From an uncultured Eubacteriales bacterium (lineage in GTDB: Bacteria > Bacillota > Clostridia > Oscillospirales > Oscillospiraceae): a DNA stretch of 21,390 bases. The stretch is from NCBI GenBank assembly GCA_900550705.1, contig URTG01000008.1, positions 1-21,390 of the forward strand, in the 5' to 3' direction. The notes beneath the pieces were generated by a model. The model was not told where the DNA came from, did not search any database, and worked only from the letters and a program-made list of their open reading frames with translations. Positions 6,056 through 15,066 of the stretch are shown here, one piece after another. Position numbers and translations under genes: made by a program. Every line of letters starts with the position of its first letter. Position 1 is the stretch's first letter.

Positions 6056-7426
6056 TCAGCAGATCCCCGCCGTCTCCTCCTGCACCACATAGCAGGCCCG
6101 GCCCCGGGCCTTGGCCTGGTACAGGGCGTTGTCTGCGGCGGTGAGCAAGGATGTCTGCGGGCAGGGACAGGTGAAGACCTGTACCCCGATGCTGAAGCTG
6201 ATGCTCATATCGGGCAAAACCAGGGACAGCTGTTCCTGGAGCCGGTCCAGCGCCGCCTCCAGCTCCGCCCGGGGGAGGGGGGAGTCGATCAGCACGGCGA
6301 ACTCGTCACCGCCCACCCGGCCCACCAGGCCCAGGTCGGCGAAGGTGTCCCGCAGCAGCGCCCCCGCGCCTTTCAGCACCTGGTCCCCCACCGGGTGGCC
6401 CAGGGTGTCGTTCACCGTCTTGAAGTGGTCCACGTCCAGGAACAGGAACCAGCCCTGCCCGGCCGGCGCGTCCCACACCTGGCGGCAGCGGTGAAGAAAC
6501 AGCCGCCGCCCCATCACGCCGGTGAGCACGTCGATCTCGCGCTCATACTCCCGGCTGGACATATACTGATAGGTCAGCTCCAGCAAGATCAGCGCCAGCC
6601 AGTTCAGCGTCAGCACGATGAGGAGAAACTGGATCTGAAGGCGGAACAGGTCCCCGCTGACGGCGGGATCGATCGCCACCTGGTGCCGCGCCAGCATAAC
6701 GGTCATCCGCTGGTGAATATAGAAGGCGGCCGCCAGCGCCACCCCCTGGATGCCCAGCTCAAACAGGGTGAACAGCTGGCGGATGTGGGGGAGCGTGGGA
6801 ATTTCCCGGTTGGCCTGGTCCACCCGCTCCCGCAGCCGCTGGACGGCAGGCAGGCGGAACAGCAGCCACAGCCCGTCCACCAGAGTCACGGCGATGAGTG
6901 CAACCACCAGGTCCTTCCACTGGAGGGGAAGCGCCAGCATCGGCGTGTACCCCAGCGCGGGAAACAGCGCAGCCAGGGCGGAGTAGACCAGCAGCGCGTG
7001 GAGCGTGGGGGCCAGCGCGGCGCACACCGCCAGCCAGGCCCGGGCGTGGGGCCGCTTCTTCACGGCGGCGAAGCTCAGCCCCACCAGCAGCCCGAACAGC
7101 GCCCGGGTGCCCAGAGAGAGCACCAGGCTGGCCAGCGGCGCACCGCTGACGAAGGGGGAGAACACCCGGTCCCCGGCCAGCACATAGCAGGCGGAGGCTT
7201 TATAGATACTGGCCAGCCCGAACAACACCCCCATCACCGTGGACGACACCGGCCCCAGCAGCAGGGCGGCGGCCAGAACGGGCAGATAGGCAATGGTAAC
7301 GGAGATGGGCGGAGCATGGAGATAGCCCAGTCCGGTAAAGGATAGAATCAGCTCCAGACAGAGCAGCAGCCCGAACACATAGTCGTGGAAGCCGTGCTGC
7401 TTAGAGGCCGAGCGGGGGCGAGACAT
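6056..7426 (-). CDS. Membrane diguanylate cyclase with a polytopic N-terminal domain
   Basis: This 456-residue protein should make cyclic di-GMP from two GTP at the inner face of the membrane. The GGDEF domain occupies about 295-450: LDVDHFKTVND with metal-binding Asp331, the NDTLGHPVGD block (339-348) and an intact GGDEF at 372-376. The usual RxxD inhibitory site is absent, since Gly and Ala stand at those positions, so product inhibition through that site is unlikely. Residues 14-190 form about six membrane segments. The stretch around LLLGPVSSTVMGVLFGLASI resembles ECF-transporter S-components, so this part may sense a small ligand. Two more membrane segments (222-243 and 262-287) flank a short outside loop before the catalytic domain. 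The open frame runs 54 codons further upstream across the promoter; GGAGG lies 8 nt before the chosen ATG. Confidence 0.9.
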   Translation of the reverse strand: MSRPRSASKQHGFHDYVFGLLLCLELILSFTGLGYLHAPPISVTIAYLPVLAAALLLGPVSSTVMGVLFGLASIYKASACYVLAGDRVFSPFVSGAPLASLVLSLGTRALFGLLVGLSFAAVKKRPHARAWLAVCAALAPTLHALLVYSALAALFPALGYTPMLALPLQWKDLVVALIAVTLVDGLWLLFRLPAVQRLRERVDQANREIPTLPHIRQLFTLFELGIQGVALAAAFYIHQRMTVMLARHQVAIDPAVSGDLFRLQIQFLLIVLTLNWLALILLELTYQYMSSREYEREIDVLTGVMGRRLFLHRCRQVWDAPAGQGWFLFLDVDHFKTVNDTLGHPVGDQVLKGAGALLRDTFADLGLVGRVGGDEFAVLIDSPLPRAELEAALDRLQEQLSLVLPDMSISFSIGVQVFTCPCPQTSLLTAADNALYQAKARGRACYVVQEETAGIC

Positions 7427-7490
7427 ACAGCGACCCTCCCTGGTATCAAAAAATTCGGAAAAAACTAGGATTTGCTCATTCACTGAAATC

Positions 7491-7519
7491 AGTATAGAGT
7501 ATCTTAAAGGAAAAGTCAA
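7491..7519 (-). promoter_or_regulatory. Sigma-A promoter of the diguanylate cyclase gene
   Basis: On the minus strand TTGACT (7514-7519) and TATACT (7491-7496) are 17 bp apart. A small palindrome, ACTGA-AA-TCAGT (7482-7493), overlaps the -10 and the predicted start and could be an operator. Confidence 0.82.
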
Positions 7520-7559
7520 TCGAATCCCGGGGGAAACCGCCGTTTTTCCCACCTTTTGC

Positions 7560-7588
7560 TTGCCAGAAAACGGGGAACATGATACCAT
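7560..7588 (+). promoter_or_regulatory. Candidate promoter of the RNA methyltransferase gene
   Basis: TTGCCA (7560-7565) and TACCAT (7583-7588) are separated by 17 bp. If used, transcription starts near 7595. This excludes the upstream ATG at 7579 and supports the ATG at 7630. Confidence 0.5.
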
Positions 7589-7629
7589 GGAGCCAATTCC
7601 GAAATGATTTGAAGAAAGAGGGAATCCCC

Positions 7630-8460
7630 ATGCCCAACGTCATCCCCATCGCCCGCCCCGACGCCCCGGAGCTGGACGTCTACGCCCGCCTCACCGAGGC
7701 CCAGCTGCGGAATCGCCGCCGCCCGGAGGACGGCCTGTTCATCGCCGAGAGCGCCGTGGTCATCGGCCACGCCCTGGACCGGGGCTATCAGCCCGTCTCC
7801 CTGCTCATGGAGCGGCGGCAGCTGGAGGGGAAGGACCGCGCCCTGGCGGAGCGGGTGGGGGACGTGCCCATCTATGTGGGGGAGCGGGAGACGCTGGAGC
7901 AGCTGACGGGCTACGCCCTGACCCGGGGCGTGCTGTGCGCCATGCGCCGCCCCGCCCTGCCCACGGTGGAGCAGGTGTGTGCCGGGGCCCGGCGGCTGGC
8001 GGTGCTGGAGGGCATTGTAGACGCGGCCAACGTGGGGGCCATCTTCCGGGCCGCCGCCGCCCTGGGCATGGACGGCGTGCTGCTCTCGCCCACCTGCATC
8101 GACCCCCTGTGTCGCCGGGCGGTGCGGGTGAGCATGGGCACCGTGTTTCAGGTCCCCTGGACCCGCCTGGGCCAGCGCCCCGCCGACTGGCCCGCCGCCG
8201 GCCTGACCCAACTCCGCGCCCTGGGCTTCACCACGGCGGCCATGGCCCTGGACCACCGGGCCATCTCCGTGGACGACCCCCAACTGCACGGGGCAGAGAA
8301 GCTGGCCCTGCTCCTGGGCACCGAGGGCGACGGCCTGTCCCCCGCCGCCATTGCCCAGTGCGACCACACCGTCTGCATCCCCATGAGCCACGGCGTAGAC
8401 TCCCTCAACGTAGCCGCCGCCAGCGCCGTGGCCTTCTGGGAGCTGCGGGTGCGAAACTAA
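7630..8460 (+). CDS. SpoU/TrmH-family RNA 2'-O-methyltransferase
   Basis: This 276-residue SPOUT-class enzyme likely transfers a methyl group from SAM to a ribose 2'-OH in rRNA or tRNA. The three signature motifs are present: motif 1 NVGAIFRAAAALG (from Asn134, with Arg140), motif 2 LLLGTEGDGLS (Glu232), and motif 3 IPMSHGVDSLNVAAA (250-264), which form the knotted SAM site. Residues 1-110 form the usual substrate-binding extension, including LFIAESAVVIGHAL. GAGGG lies 7 nt before the ATG at 7630; a start at 7579 would fall upstream of the predicted transcript. SpoVT follows 113 nt downstream with its own candidate promoter. The RNA target cannot be told, and the gene is as close to general TrmH-like proteins as to RlmB. 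Confidence 0.92.
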   Translation: MPNVIPIARPDAPELDVYARLTEAQLRNRRRPEDGLFIAESAVVIGHALDRGYQPVSLLMERRQLEGKDRALAERVGDVPIYVGERETLEQLTGYALTRGVLCAMRRPALPTVEQVCAGARRLAVLEGIVDAANVGAIFRAAAALGMDGVLLSPTCIDPLCRRAVRVSMGTVFQVPWTRLGQRPADWPAAGLTQLRALGFTTAAMALDHRAISVDDPQLHGAEKLALLLGTEGDGLSPAAIAQCDHTVCIPMSHGVDSLNVAAASAVAFWELRVRN

Positions 8461-8498
8461 AACGCCAGATTTTTCCAAACCTCCAACTCCTTCCCCTG

Positions 8499-8527
8499 GC
8501 ATAACCCGGAAAATATTGAGGATACTA
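8499..8527 (+). promoter_or_regulatory. Candidate sigma-G (forespore) promoter of spoVT
   Basis: GCATA (8499-8503) fits the sigma-G -35 (GHATR), and GATACTA (8521-8527) matches 6 of 7 positions of the -10 (CATNHTA). The 17-bp spacer is one short of the usual 18. B. subtilis spoVT is known to be transcribed by sigma-G. The start would fall near 8533. Confidence 0.45.
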
Positions 8528-8573
8528 CCCAATGTCGAACAACCACAAACGGACAGAAAAAGGGGTTTTCCAA

Positions 8574-9119
8574 ATGAAAGCAACTGGAATCGTGCGGCGG
8601 ATCGACGACCTGGGCCGGGTGGTGATCCCCAAGGAGATTCGCCGCACCCTGCGGATCAGAGACGGCTGCCCGCTGGAAATCTATACCGATGCCGACGGCG
8701 GGGTGGTCTTCCGCAAATACTCCCTGATGGAGGGGCTGACGGATTTTTCCGGCCAGCTGTGCGAGACGCTGTACCGCACCTGCGGCCGGGCGGCGGTCAT
8801 TACCGACCGGGACCGCTGCATCGCGGCGGCGGGCCTGCCCCGGAAGGAGGTGCTGTCCCGCGCCGTCTCCGGCGACCTGGTCCGGGTGATGGAGAAGCGG
8901 CAGATCTATCAGCACCGCCAGGGGGAACCCAAGCTGCCCCTGCGGGAGGGGGAGGAGACGGCCTTCTGGCTGGACACCGCCGCCCCCATTCTGTCCCAGG
9001 GGGACGTGCTGGGCTGTGTGCTGTTCACCGCCCCCGAGGGGCAGGGGGAGGGCGGCGAGGTGGAGTACAAGCTGGCCCAATCCGTGGCCGCCTTTCTGGG
9101 GCGGCAGATGGAAAGCTGA
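8574..9119 (+). CDS. spoVT: Stage V sporulation protein T, AbrB-type transcription regulator
   Basis: The 181-residue length and sequence closely follow B. subtilis SpoVT. The N-terminal swapped-hairpin AbrB DNA-binding domain (residues 1-50) is nearly identical in MKATGIVRRIDDLGRVVIPK and in the EIRRTLRIRDGCPLEIY block. Residues from about 58 to the end form the GAF-like domain, ending in the conserved AAFLGRQMES. SpoVT tunes forespore sigma-G genes late in sporulation, so this gene implies a spore former. A longer frame begins at 8532, but AAGGGG lies 8 nt before the ATG at 8574, matching the known SpoVT N-terminus. A sigma-G-like promoter precedes it and a bidirectional terminator follows. 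Confidence 0.96.
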   Translation: MKATGIVRRIDDLGRVVIPKEIRRTLRIRDGCPLEIYTDADGGVVFRKYSLMEGLTDFSGQLCETLYRTCGRAAVITDRDRCIAAAGLPRKEVLSRAVSGDLVRVMEKRQIYQHRQGEPKLPLREGEETAFWLDTAAPILSQGDVLGCVLFTAPEGQGEGGEVEYKLAQSVAAFLGRQMES

Positions 9120-9155
9120 AAAACCGGCTGTCGCGTGCAACGACAGCCGTTTTTT
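9119..9155. terminator. Bidirectional terminator between spoVT and a convergent membrane gene
   Basis: CGGCTGTCG (9125-9133) pairs with CGACAGCCG (9141-9149) around a 7-nt loop. Six T follow on the plus strand, and an A5 run (9119-9123) gives T5 on the minus strand, so it serves both converging genes. Confidence 0.9.
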
Positions 9156-9166
9156 GCGTGATTTCG

Positions 9167-9997
9167 TTACTCTGCGGCTGCTTTTTCCCTTGGCGCGGGG
9201 GCGGTCTGGGTCACGGAGAACAGAGACCCCAGCAGCAGCTTTCCCACCCAGACGAAGAACAGCAGCACCAGAATGGGGATGAGGCAGGAGGTGACGATCA
9301 TCACCGCCAGCGCCTCCAGCAGCCGGTTCACCATGGTCTTGAACCGGTCGATGGCGCCGGACACCGCCCCGGTGACGGTGCCGGTCACCTTAGAGAACAG
9401 GCCGGACAGCCCGCCGGAGGAATCGGTGTTGCCCTGGGCGTCCTGGGCGGCCTGCTGAGCGTCCTCCGCCGTCTCCTTGGCCTGGGAGAGGGTGGCGGAG
9501 ATGGATGCCTCGTAGGTCCTCTCAATGAGTCCGGAGACCCAGATGCTGGCCGGGACCACCAGAGCCACCGCCAGTCCAAAGGCCGCCAGCCGCAGGGCCA
9601 GCCGGCGCAGGCCGTCTTTATGGAGAAAGACGTTGACCGCCGCCAGGCCGCAGGCGGCGGGGACCAGCAGATAGAAGGCCGCCCCGGCGGTGATGGTCAG
9701 CAGGTACTTTTCCAAAAAAATGGCGCACAGGACGATGAGAAAATAGCCGCTGAGGTCGGCCAGCTTCTCCGCAATGGGGGTGGCCAGGTCACCGGGCAGC
9801 AGGGTGATGGCGGCGGAGCCTGCCGTGGCTGCGGCGGTCAGGTCCAGAACGGTGGACTGCTTCTCCTCCAGCGCGGCCAGGGAGGCCTGGTGAAAGCTGG
9901 GGTCGGTGGTGGCTCGGGCCACCACAAGGATGGATAGGGCCGCAATCACCAGCCAGGCGGCGGCCATCGGCAGGGAACGCTTGAACACAGGGCGCAA
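9167..9997 (-). CDS. Membrane protein of unknown family
   Basis: I do not recognise this 276-residue protein. It begins with a basic N-terminus and a membrane segment (AAAWLVIAALSILVVA), has a short outside-facing stretch, then hydrophobic segments (YFLIVLCAIFL; AAFYLLVPAACGLAAV; LAAFGLAVALVVPASIWV). A polar Ala/Gln/Glu-rich stretch follows (about ETAEDAQQAAQDAQG), then a Gly/Ser/Val-rich amphipathic part and a final membrane pair ending in FVWVGKLLLGSLF. A frame starting at GTG 10021 contains a perfect AAGGAGG inside it; that site lies 8 nt before TTG 9997, so I use the TTG start. The gene diverges from the SLH protein gene and converges on spoVT. Adjacency to an SLH gene suggests envelope work, which is only a guess. 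Confidence 0.75.
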   Translation of the reverse strand: MRPVFKRSLPMAAAWLVIAALSILVVARATTDPSFHQASLAALEEKQSTVLDLTAAATAGSAAITLLPGDLATPIAEKLADLSGYFLIVLCAIFLEKYLLTITAGAAFYLLVPAACGLAAVNVFLHKDGLRRLALRLAAFGLAVALVVPASIWVSGLIERTYEASISATLSQAKETAEDAQQAAQDAQGNTDSSGGLSGLFSKVTGTVTGAVSGAIDRFKTMVNRLLEALAVMIVTSCLIPILVLLFFVWVGKLLLGSLFSVTQTAPAPREKAAAE

Positions 9998-10035
9998 TCG
10001 AAGCTCCTCCTTTTTGAACACAAAATGGTGCTTCT

Positions 10036-10063
10036 ATCATACACAGTCCGCAAAAAATGTCAA
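10036..10063 (-). promoter_or_regulatory. Sigma-A promoter of the unknown membrane protein gene
   Basis: On the minus strand a perfect TTGACA (10058-10063) and TATGAT (10036-10041) are separated by 16 bp, with the predicted start near 10029. Confidence 0.8.
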
Positions 10064-10080
10064 GCGGCGGGGGAAATTGC

Positions 10081-10109
10081 TTGCGTTTTTTTGAGGGAGC
10101 GTGTAAAGT
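10081..10109 (+). promoter_or_regulatory. Candidate promoter of the SLH protein gene
   Basis: TTGCGT (10081-10086) and TAAAGT (10104-10109) are separated by 17 bp. The leader of about 100 nt then contains the palindromic repeat at 10127-10169 and a GGCCGG/CCGGCC hairpin (10176-10197). Confidence 0.4.
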
Positions 10110-10126
10110 AGAGAGAGAAACGGTAG

Positions 10127-10169
10127 CAGACTGTCAAAAAAGCGGCGAAGCCACGTTTTCGACAAGCTG
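10127..10169. repeat. 43-nt palindromic repeat, divergent copy
   Basis: This matches the reverse complement of the perfect 43-nt palindrome at 21298-21340 with a few changes, mostly in the left arm (CAGACTGTC for CAGCTTGTC). The shared core is GCGGCGAAGCCAC followed by TTTTCGACAAGCTG. It lies in the leader of the SLH gene. Confidence 0.8.
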
Positions 10170-10213
10170 ACGGTAGGCCGGAGAAGGGTTCCCGGCCGGA
10201 ACAGGAGGAAGGC

Positions 10214-11038
10214 ATGAATCGAATTTCCAAGCGGGTCCTGGCCGGGGCCCTGTCTTTGACCTTAGTGCTGGCCGCCGGAGGGACCGGCGCCCTGGCGGCG
10301 GAGGAGCCCCCCGTGTTTACCGACATTCAGGGCCACTACGCCCAGCAGGCGGTGGAGCGCTGGAGCGGCTACGGGCTGATTGCGGGCTACGGCAGCCGGT
10401 TTGCGCCGGAGGATGTGCTGACCCGGGGGCAGATGGCGGTGATTCTGGCCAAGCTGCTGGCCCTGCCCCAGGGGGGCGGGACGCCCTTTGATGATGTGGG
10501 GCCGGGGGAGTGGTACACCGACGCCATCGGGCGGTGCTACCGGGCGGAGCTGCTGGCGGGGAGCGGCGGCCTGGCGCGGCCCAACGACCCGGTGACCCGG
10601 GAGCAGGCGATGGTGATGCTGTGTAAAGCCCTTGCCATTGACAGCGACGACGGCGCAGACCTTTCCGGCTATGCGGATGGGGACCGGGTGAGCGAGTATG
10701 CCCGGGGGAGCGTGGCGGCGATGCTGGAGAGCGGGTATGTCTCCGGCACCGGAAATGGGAACATTTCGCCCCAGAAAGCGGTGACAAGAGGGGCGTTTTT
10801 GACGATTTTGAACCGTGCGGTGGCAATTTATGCGGTGGAGCGGAACGCCACCATTGACGCGGTGCAGAATACGGGGCTGATTCTGGTGGCGGAGGACAAC
10901 GTGACCATCCGGAATGCGCCGAAGGGGACCAAAATTCTGGTCGCCAAGGGCATTTCCAGCACCAGAGTGAACGGAAAAGGGGTCACGGGAGGGACCGTGT
11001 ATTACGCGGAGGAGCAGAGCTCCTCGGCGGCACAGTAA
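10214..11038 (+). CDS. Secreted protein with three S-layer homology (SLH) motifs
   Basis: This 274-residue protein has a Sec signal peptide (basic MNRISKR, a hydrophobic core, probable cleavage after ALA near residue 28). Three SLH motifs follow at about 33-75 (FTDIQGHYAQQAVERW), 90-135 (FDDVGPGEWYTDAIGRCY) and 148-200 (GYADGDRVSEYARGSVAAM), each ending in the conserved TRGQMAV/TREQAMV/TRGAFLT block. SLH trimers normally hold proteins to pyruvylated wall polysaccharide. The C-terminal 65 residues, rich in short beta strands (VAEDNVTIRNAPKGTKILVA), are not a domain I recognise and are small for a cargo. AGGAGG lies 7 nt before the ATG. It diverges from a membrane protein gene and ends in a strong terminator. 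Confidence 0.9.
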   Translation: MNRISKRVLAGALSLTLVLAAGGTGALAAEEPPVFTDIQGHYAQQAVERWSGYGLIAGYGSRFAPEDVLTRGQMAVILAKLLALPQGGGTPFDDVGPGEWYTDAIGRCYRAELLAGSGGLARPNDPVTREQAMVMLCKALAIDSDDGADLSGYADGDRVSEYARGSVAAMLESGYVSGTGNGNISPQKAVTRGAFLTILNRAVAIYAVERNATIDAVQNTGLILVAEDNVTIRNAPKGTKILVAKGISSTRVNGKGVTGGTVYYAEEQSSSAAQ

Positions 11039-11064
11039 CTTTGTGTAAAGTAAAAACACTTGAC

Positions 11065-11114
11065 AAAAAGCGCCTGAAATGCCGGGAAAAAACGGCAGTT
11101 TGGGCGCTTTTTTT
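11065..11114 (+). terminator. Intrinsic terminator of the SLH gene
   Basis: AAAAAGCGCC pairs with GGCGCTTTTT, the helix continues through wobbles to TGCCG/CGGCA, and a run of seven T follows (11108-11114). Flanking A and T runs could let it act on both strands. Confidence 0.9.
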
Positions 11115-11149
11115 GGCCGGATACCGGCCCAAAACGGGGCAACTATGCC

Positions 11150-11178
11150 TTGACTTTCCGGGGCGGTTATAGTATGCT
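11150..11178 (+). promoter_or_regulatory. Candidate promoter of the Crp/Fnr regulator gene
   Basis: TTGACT (11150-11155) and TATGCT (11173-11178) are separated by 17 bp, with the start predicted near 11185. This would make the in-frame ATG at 11188 almost leaderless and supports the ATG at 11224. Confidence 0.55.
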
Positions 11179-11223
11179 TGCCTTACTATGTATGTTGTTG
11201 CACCAACGGAAGGGATGGGAAGA

Positions 11224-11907
11224 ATGGAAGAACGCAGACTTTCGGACCTGGCGCTGTTTCAGGGGGCCGGGGAGGAGGACATCCCCGCGCTGCTGCGCTG
11301 TCTGGAGGGGGAGCGGCGGCAGTATGCCAAGGGGGAGTATATCCTCCGGGTAGGGGAGAAGGTACGCCGGATGGGGCTGGTGCTCCGGGGGGGCGTCGAT
11401 GTGGAGAACGACGACGCCTGGGGCAGCCGGACGCTGCTTGGCCATGTGGGTCCCGGGCAGGTGTTTGCCGAGACCTATGCCTGTCTGCCTGACGAGCCCT
11501 CCCGGGTGAACGCCGTGGCTGCGGAGGACACGGAGGTGCTGCTGCTCAACGTCCGGCGGCTGCTTGCGGCGGAGGGGGAGCTGTGCCGACACAGCGGGGT
11601 GCTCCTCCGGAACCTGCTGACCATGACGGCAGGGAAGAATCTGCTGCTGTCCCGGCGGGTGTTTTATACCTCTTATAAAAGCATCCGGGGGCGGGTGCTG
11701 GCCTATCTGTCGGACCAGGCGGTGCTGAAGGGGAGCGCCAGCTTCCGCATCCCCTTTGACCGGCAGCAGCTGGCCGACTTCCTGGGGGTGGACCGCAGCG
11801 CCCTGTCCAATGAGCTGAGCAAGCTCCGGCGGGAGGGAATTCTGGCCGTGCGGAAGAATGAGTTCCGGCTGCTGGAGCCGCAGCGGGAGTATCCCGGCGG
11901 GGGGTGA
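11224..11907 (+). CDS. Crp/Fnr-family transcriptional regulator
   Basis: This 227-residue protein has the Crp layout. Residues about 8-120 form the cyclic-nucleotide-like beta roll (GEYILRVGEKVRRMGLVLRG, GHVGPGQVFAETYACL), a long dimer helix follows, and the C-terminal winged helix-turn-helix covers about 160-220 (RGRVLAYLSD, IPFDRQQLADFLGVDRSALS, LSKLRREGI). There is no N-terminal cysteine cluster of the Fnr type, and the roll lacks an obvious cAMP-binding arginine-serine pair, so the signal is unknown. AAGGGA lies 8 nt before the ATG; alternative starts at 11188 and 11215 are less well placed. It stands alone between the SLH gene and a repeat cluster. Relatives in Clostridia often respond to redox, nitric oxide or envelope signals, which cannot be resolved here. 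Confidence 0.9.
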   Translation: MEERRLSDLALFQGAGEEDIPALLRCLEGERRQYAKGEYILRVGEKVRRMGLVLRGGVDVENDDAWGSRTLLGHVGPGQVFAETYACLPDEPSRVNAVAAEDTEVLLLNVRRLLAAEGELCRHSGVLLRNLLTMTAGKNLLLSRRVFYTSYKSIRGRVLAYLSDQAVLKGSASFRIPFDRQQLADFLGVDRSALSNELSKLRREGILAVRKNEFRLLEPQREYPGGG

Positions 11908-11910
11908 GTT

Positions 11911-11929
11911 TTCCACACCCCATGTGGAA
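11911..11929. other. Small hairpin after the Crp/Fnr gene
   Basis: TTCCACA pairs with TGTGGAA around a CCCCA loop, 3 nt after the stop codon. There is no T-tract, so termination here is doubtful; the palindromic elements further on may help end transcription. Confidence 0.4.
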
Positions 11930-11985
11930 GAAATGTTCTGAAATAGAGAATAGGGCGATTGTGGGCGCATTACGGGGGATTCGGC

Positions 11986-12062
11986 GTAGGGGCCGATGTC
12001 CTCATCGGCCCGTTTCGGGGGCGCGGTGGTTGTCGCGGGACGCTGGGGACAGCGGTCCCTAC
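11986..12062. repeat. 77-bp REPIN-like palindromic element, copy 2
   Basis: The same length and plan as the copy at 5958-6034, but with the two arms exchanged: the GATGTCCTCATC hairpin is on the left and the CGCTGGGGACAGCG hairpin on the right. The 23-nt centre is in the same orientation as copy 1 and similar to it. It occupies most of the 370-nt gap between the Crp/Fnr gene and clpB together with the next two entries. Confidence 0.82.
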
Positions 12063-12136
12063 CCCTTTTGTCCCTTCGGGACATTTCCCCCTGACAGGGG
12101 GAATCGGCCCCTACGGGCGCACTATCGTAAGAAACC
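12063..12136. repeat. Half-element and small hairpins between two palindromic elements
   Basis: GTCCC-TTC-GGGAC, then TTCCCCC/GGGGGAA, then a single CGGCCCCTAC end at 12105-12114 that matches the right terminus of the REPIN-like copies. It looks like a decayed or partial third element with its left arm missing. Confidence 0.55.
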
Positions 12137-12207
12137 GTAGGGGCGGCCTGTGGCCGCCCGCACGATGCCCACCCGATCCACGGCGGGCGGCCGCAGGCCG
12201 CCCCTAC
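12137..12207. repeat. 71-bp REPIN-like palindromic element, second subtype
   Basis: The ends GTAGGGGCGGCC and GGCCGCCCCTAC are inverted copies, each arm also folds on itself (GGCGGCCTGTGGCCGCC and its partner), and a 23-nt centre separates them. It differs from the other two copies in the arm sequence. It ends 6 nt before the predicted clpB -35. Confidence 0.83.
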
Positions 12208-12213
12208 AAAAAA

Positions 12214-12242
12214 TTATCATTTTGCTGGAAAAATGGTAAAAT
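12214..12242 (+). promoter_or_regulatory. Candidate sigma-A promoter of clpB
   Basis: TTATCA (12214-12219) and TAAAAT (12237-12242) are separated by 17 bp, giving a leader of about 30 nt. No CIRCE inverted repeat or CtsR-type direct repeat was seen near it, so the heat-shock control usual for clpB is not visible. Confidence 0.5.
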
Positions 12243-12277
12243 AAAAATACACAAACCCCGAAAAGGAGGTTTCTACT

Positions 12278-14872
<2,595 letters not shown>

Positions 14873-14895
14873 GACAGAATTACACCAGAACGGCA

Positions 14896-14931
14896 AGCCC
14901 CGGAGTTCGTTTCGAACTTCGGGGCTTTTTT
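14896..14931 (+). terminator. Intrinsic terminator of clpB
   Basis: A 14-bp stem (AGCCCCGGAGTTCG with CGAACTTCGGGGCT, one wobble) with a TTT loop is followed by six T. A second GC hairpin, GCCCCC/GGGGGC (14938-14953), lies just beyond. Confidence 0.93.
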
Positions 14932-14986
14932 ATCCCTGCCCCCCGCAGGGGGCGGTGAATCCAATTTATAAAAATATAAAATAAGC

Positions 14987-15015
14987 TGGACTTTCCTACA
15001 AATATTCGGTATGAT
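14987..15015 (+). promoter_or_regulatory. Candidate promoter of the tandem membrane-protein pair
   Basis: TGGACT (14987-14992) and TATGAT (15010-15015) are separated by 17 bp in an AT-rich stretch, with the start near 15022. The two downstream genes are only 14 nt apart and probably share this promoter. Confidence 0.55.
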
Positions 15016-15066
15016 GGAACAAAGAGAAGGAGAAAACCGTCTAACCCAATAAGGAGGTGACTGAGG

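Noticed and set aside
11986..12207. CRISPR array
   Set aside because: The units are self-palindromic, of unequal size, inverted relative to each other and without regular spacers. No cas genes are present.
12208..12277. CIRCE or CtsR operator upstream of clpB
   Set aside because: No TTAGCACTC-N9-GAGTGCTAA inverted repeat and no GGTCAAA-type direct repeats were found in the promoter region.
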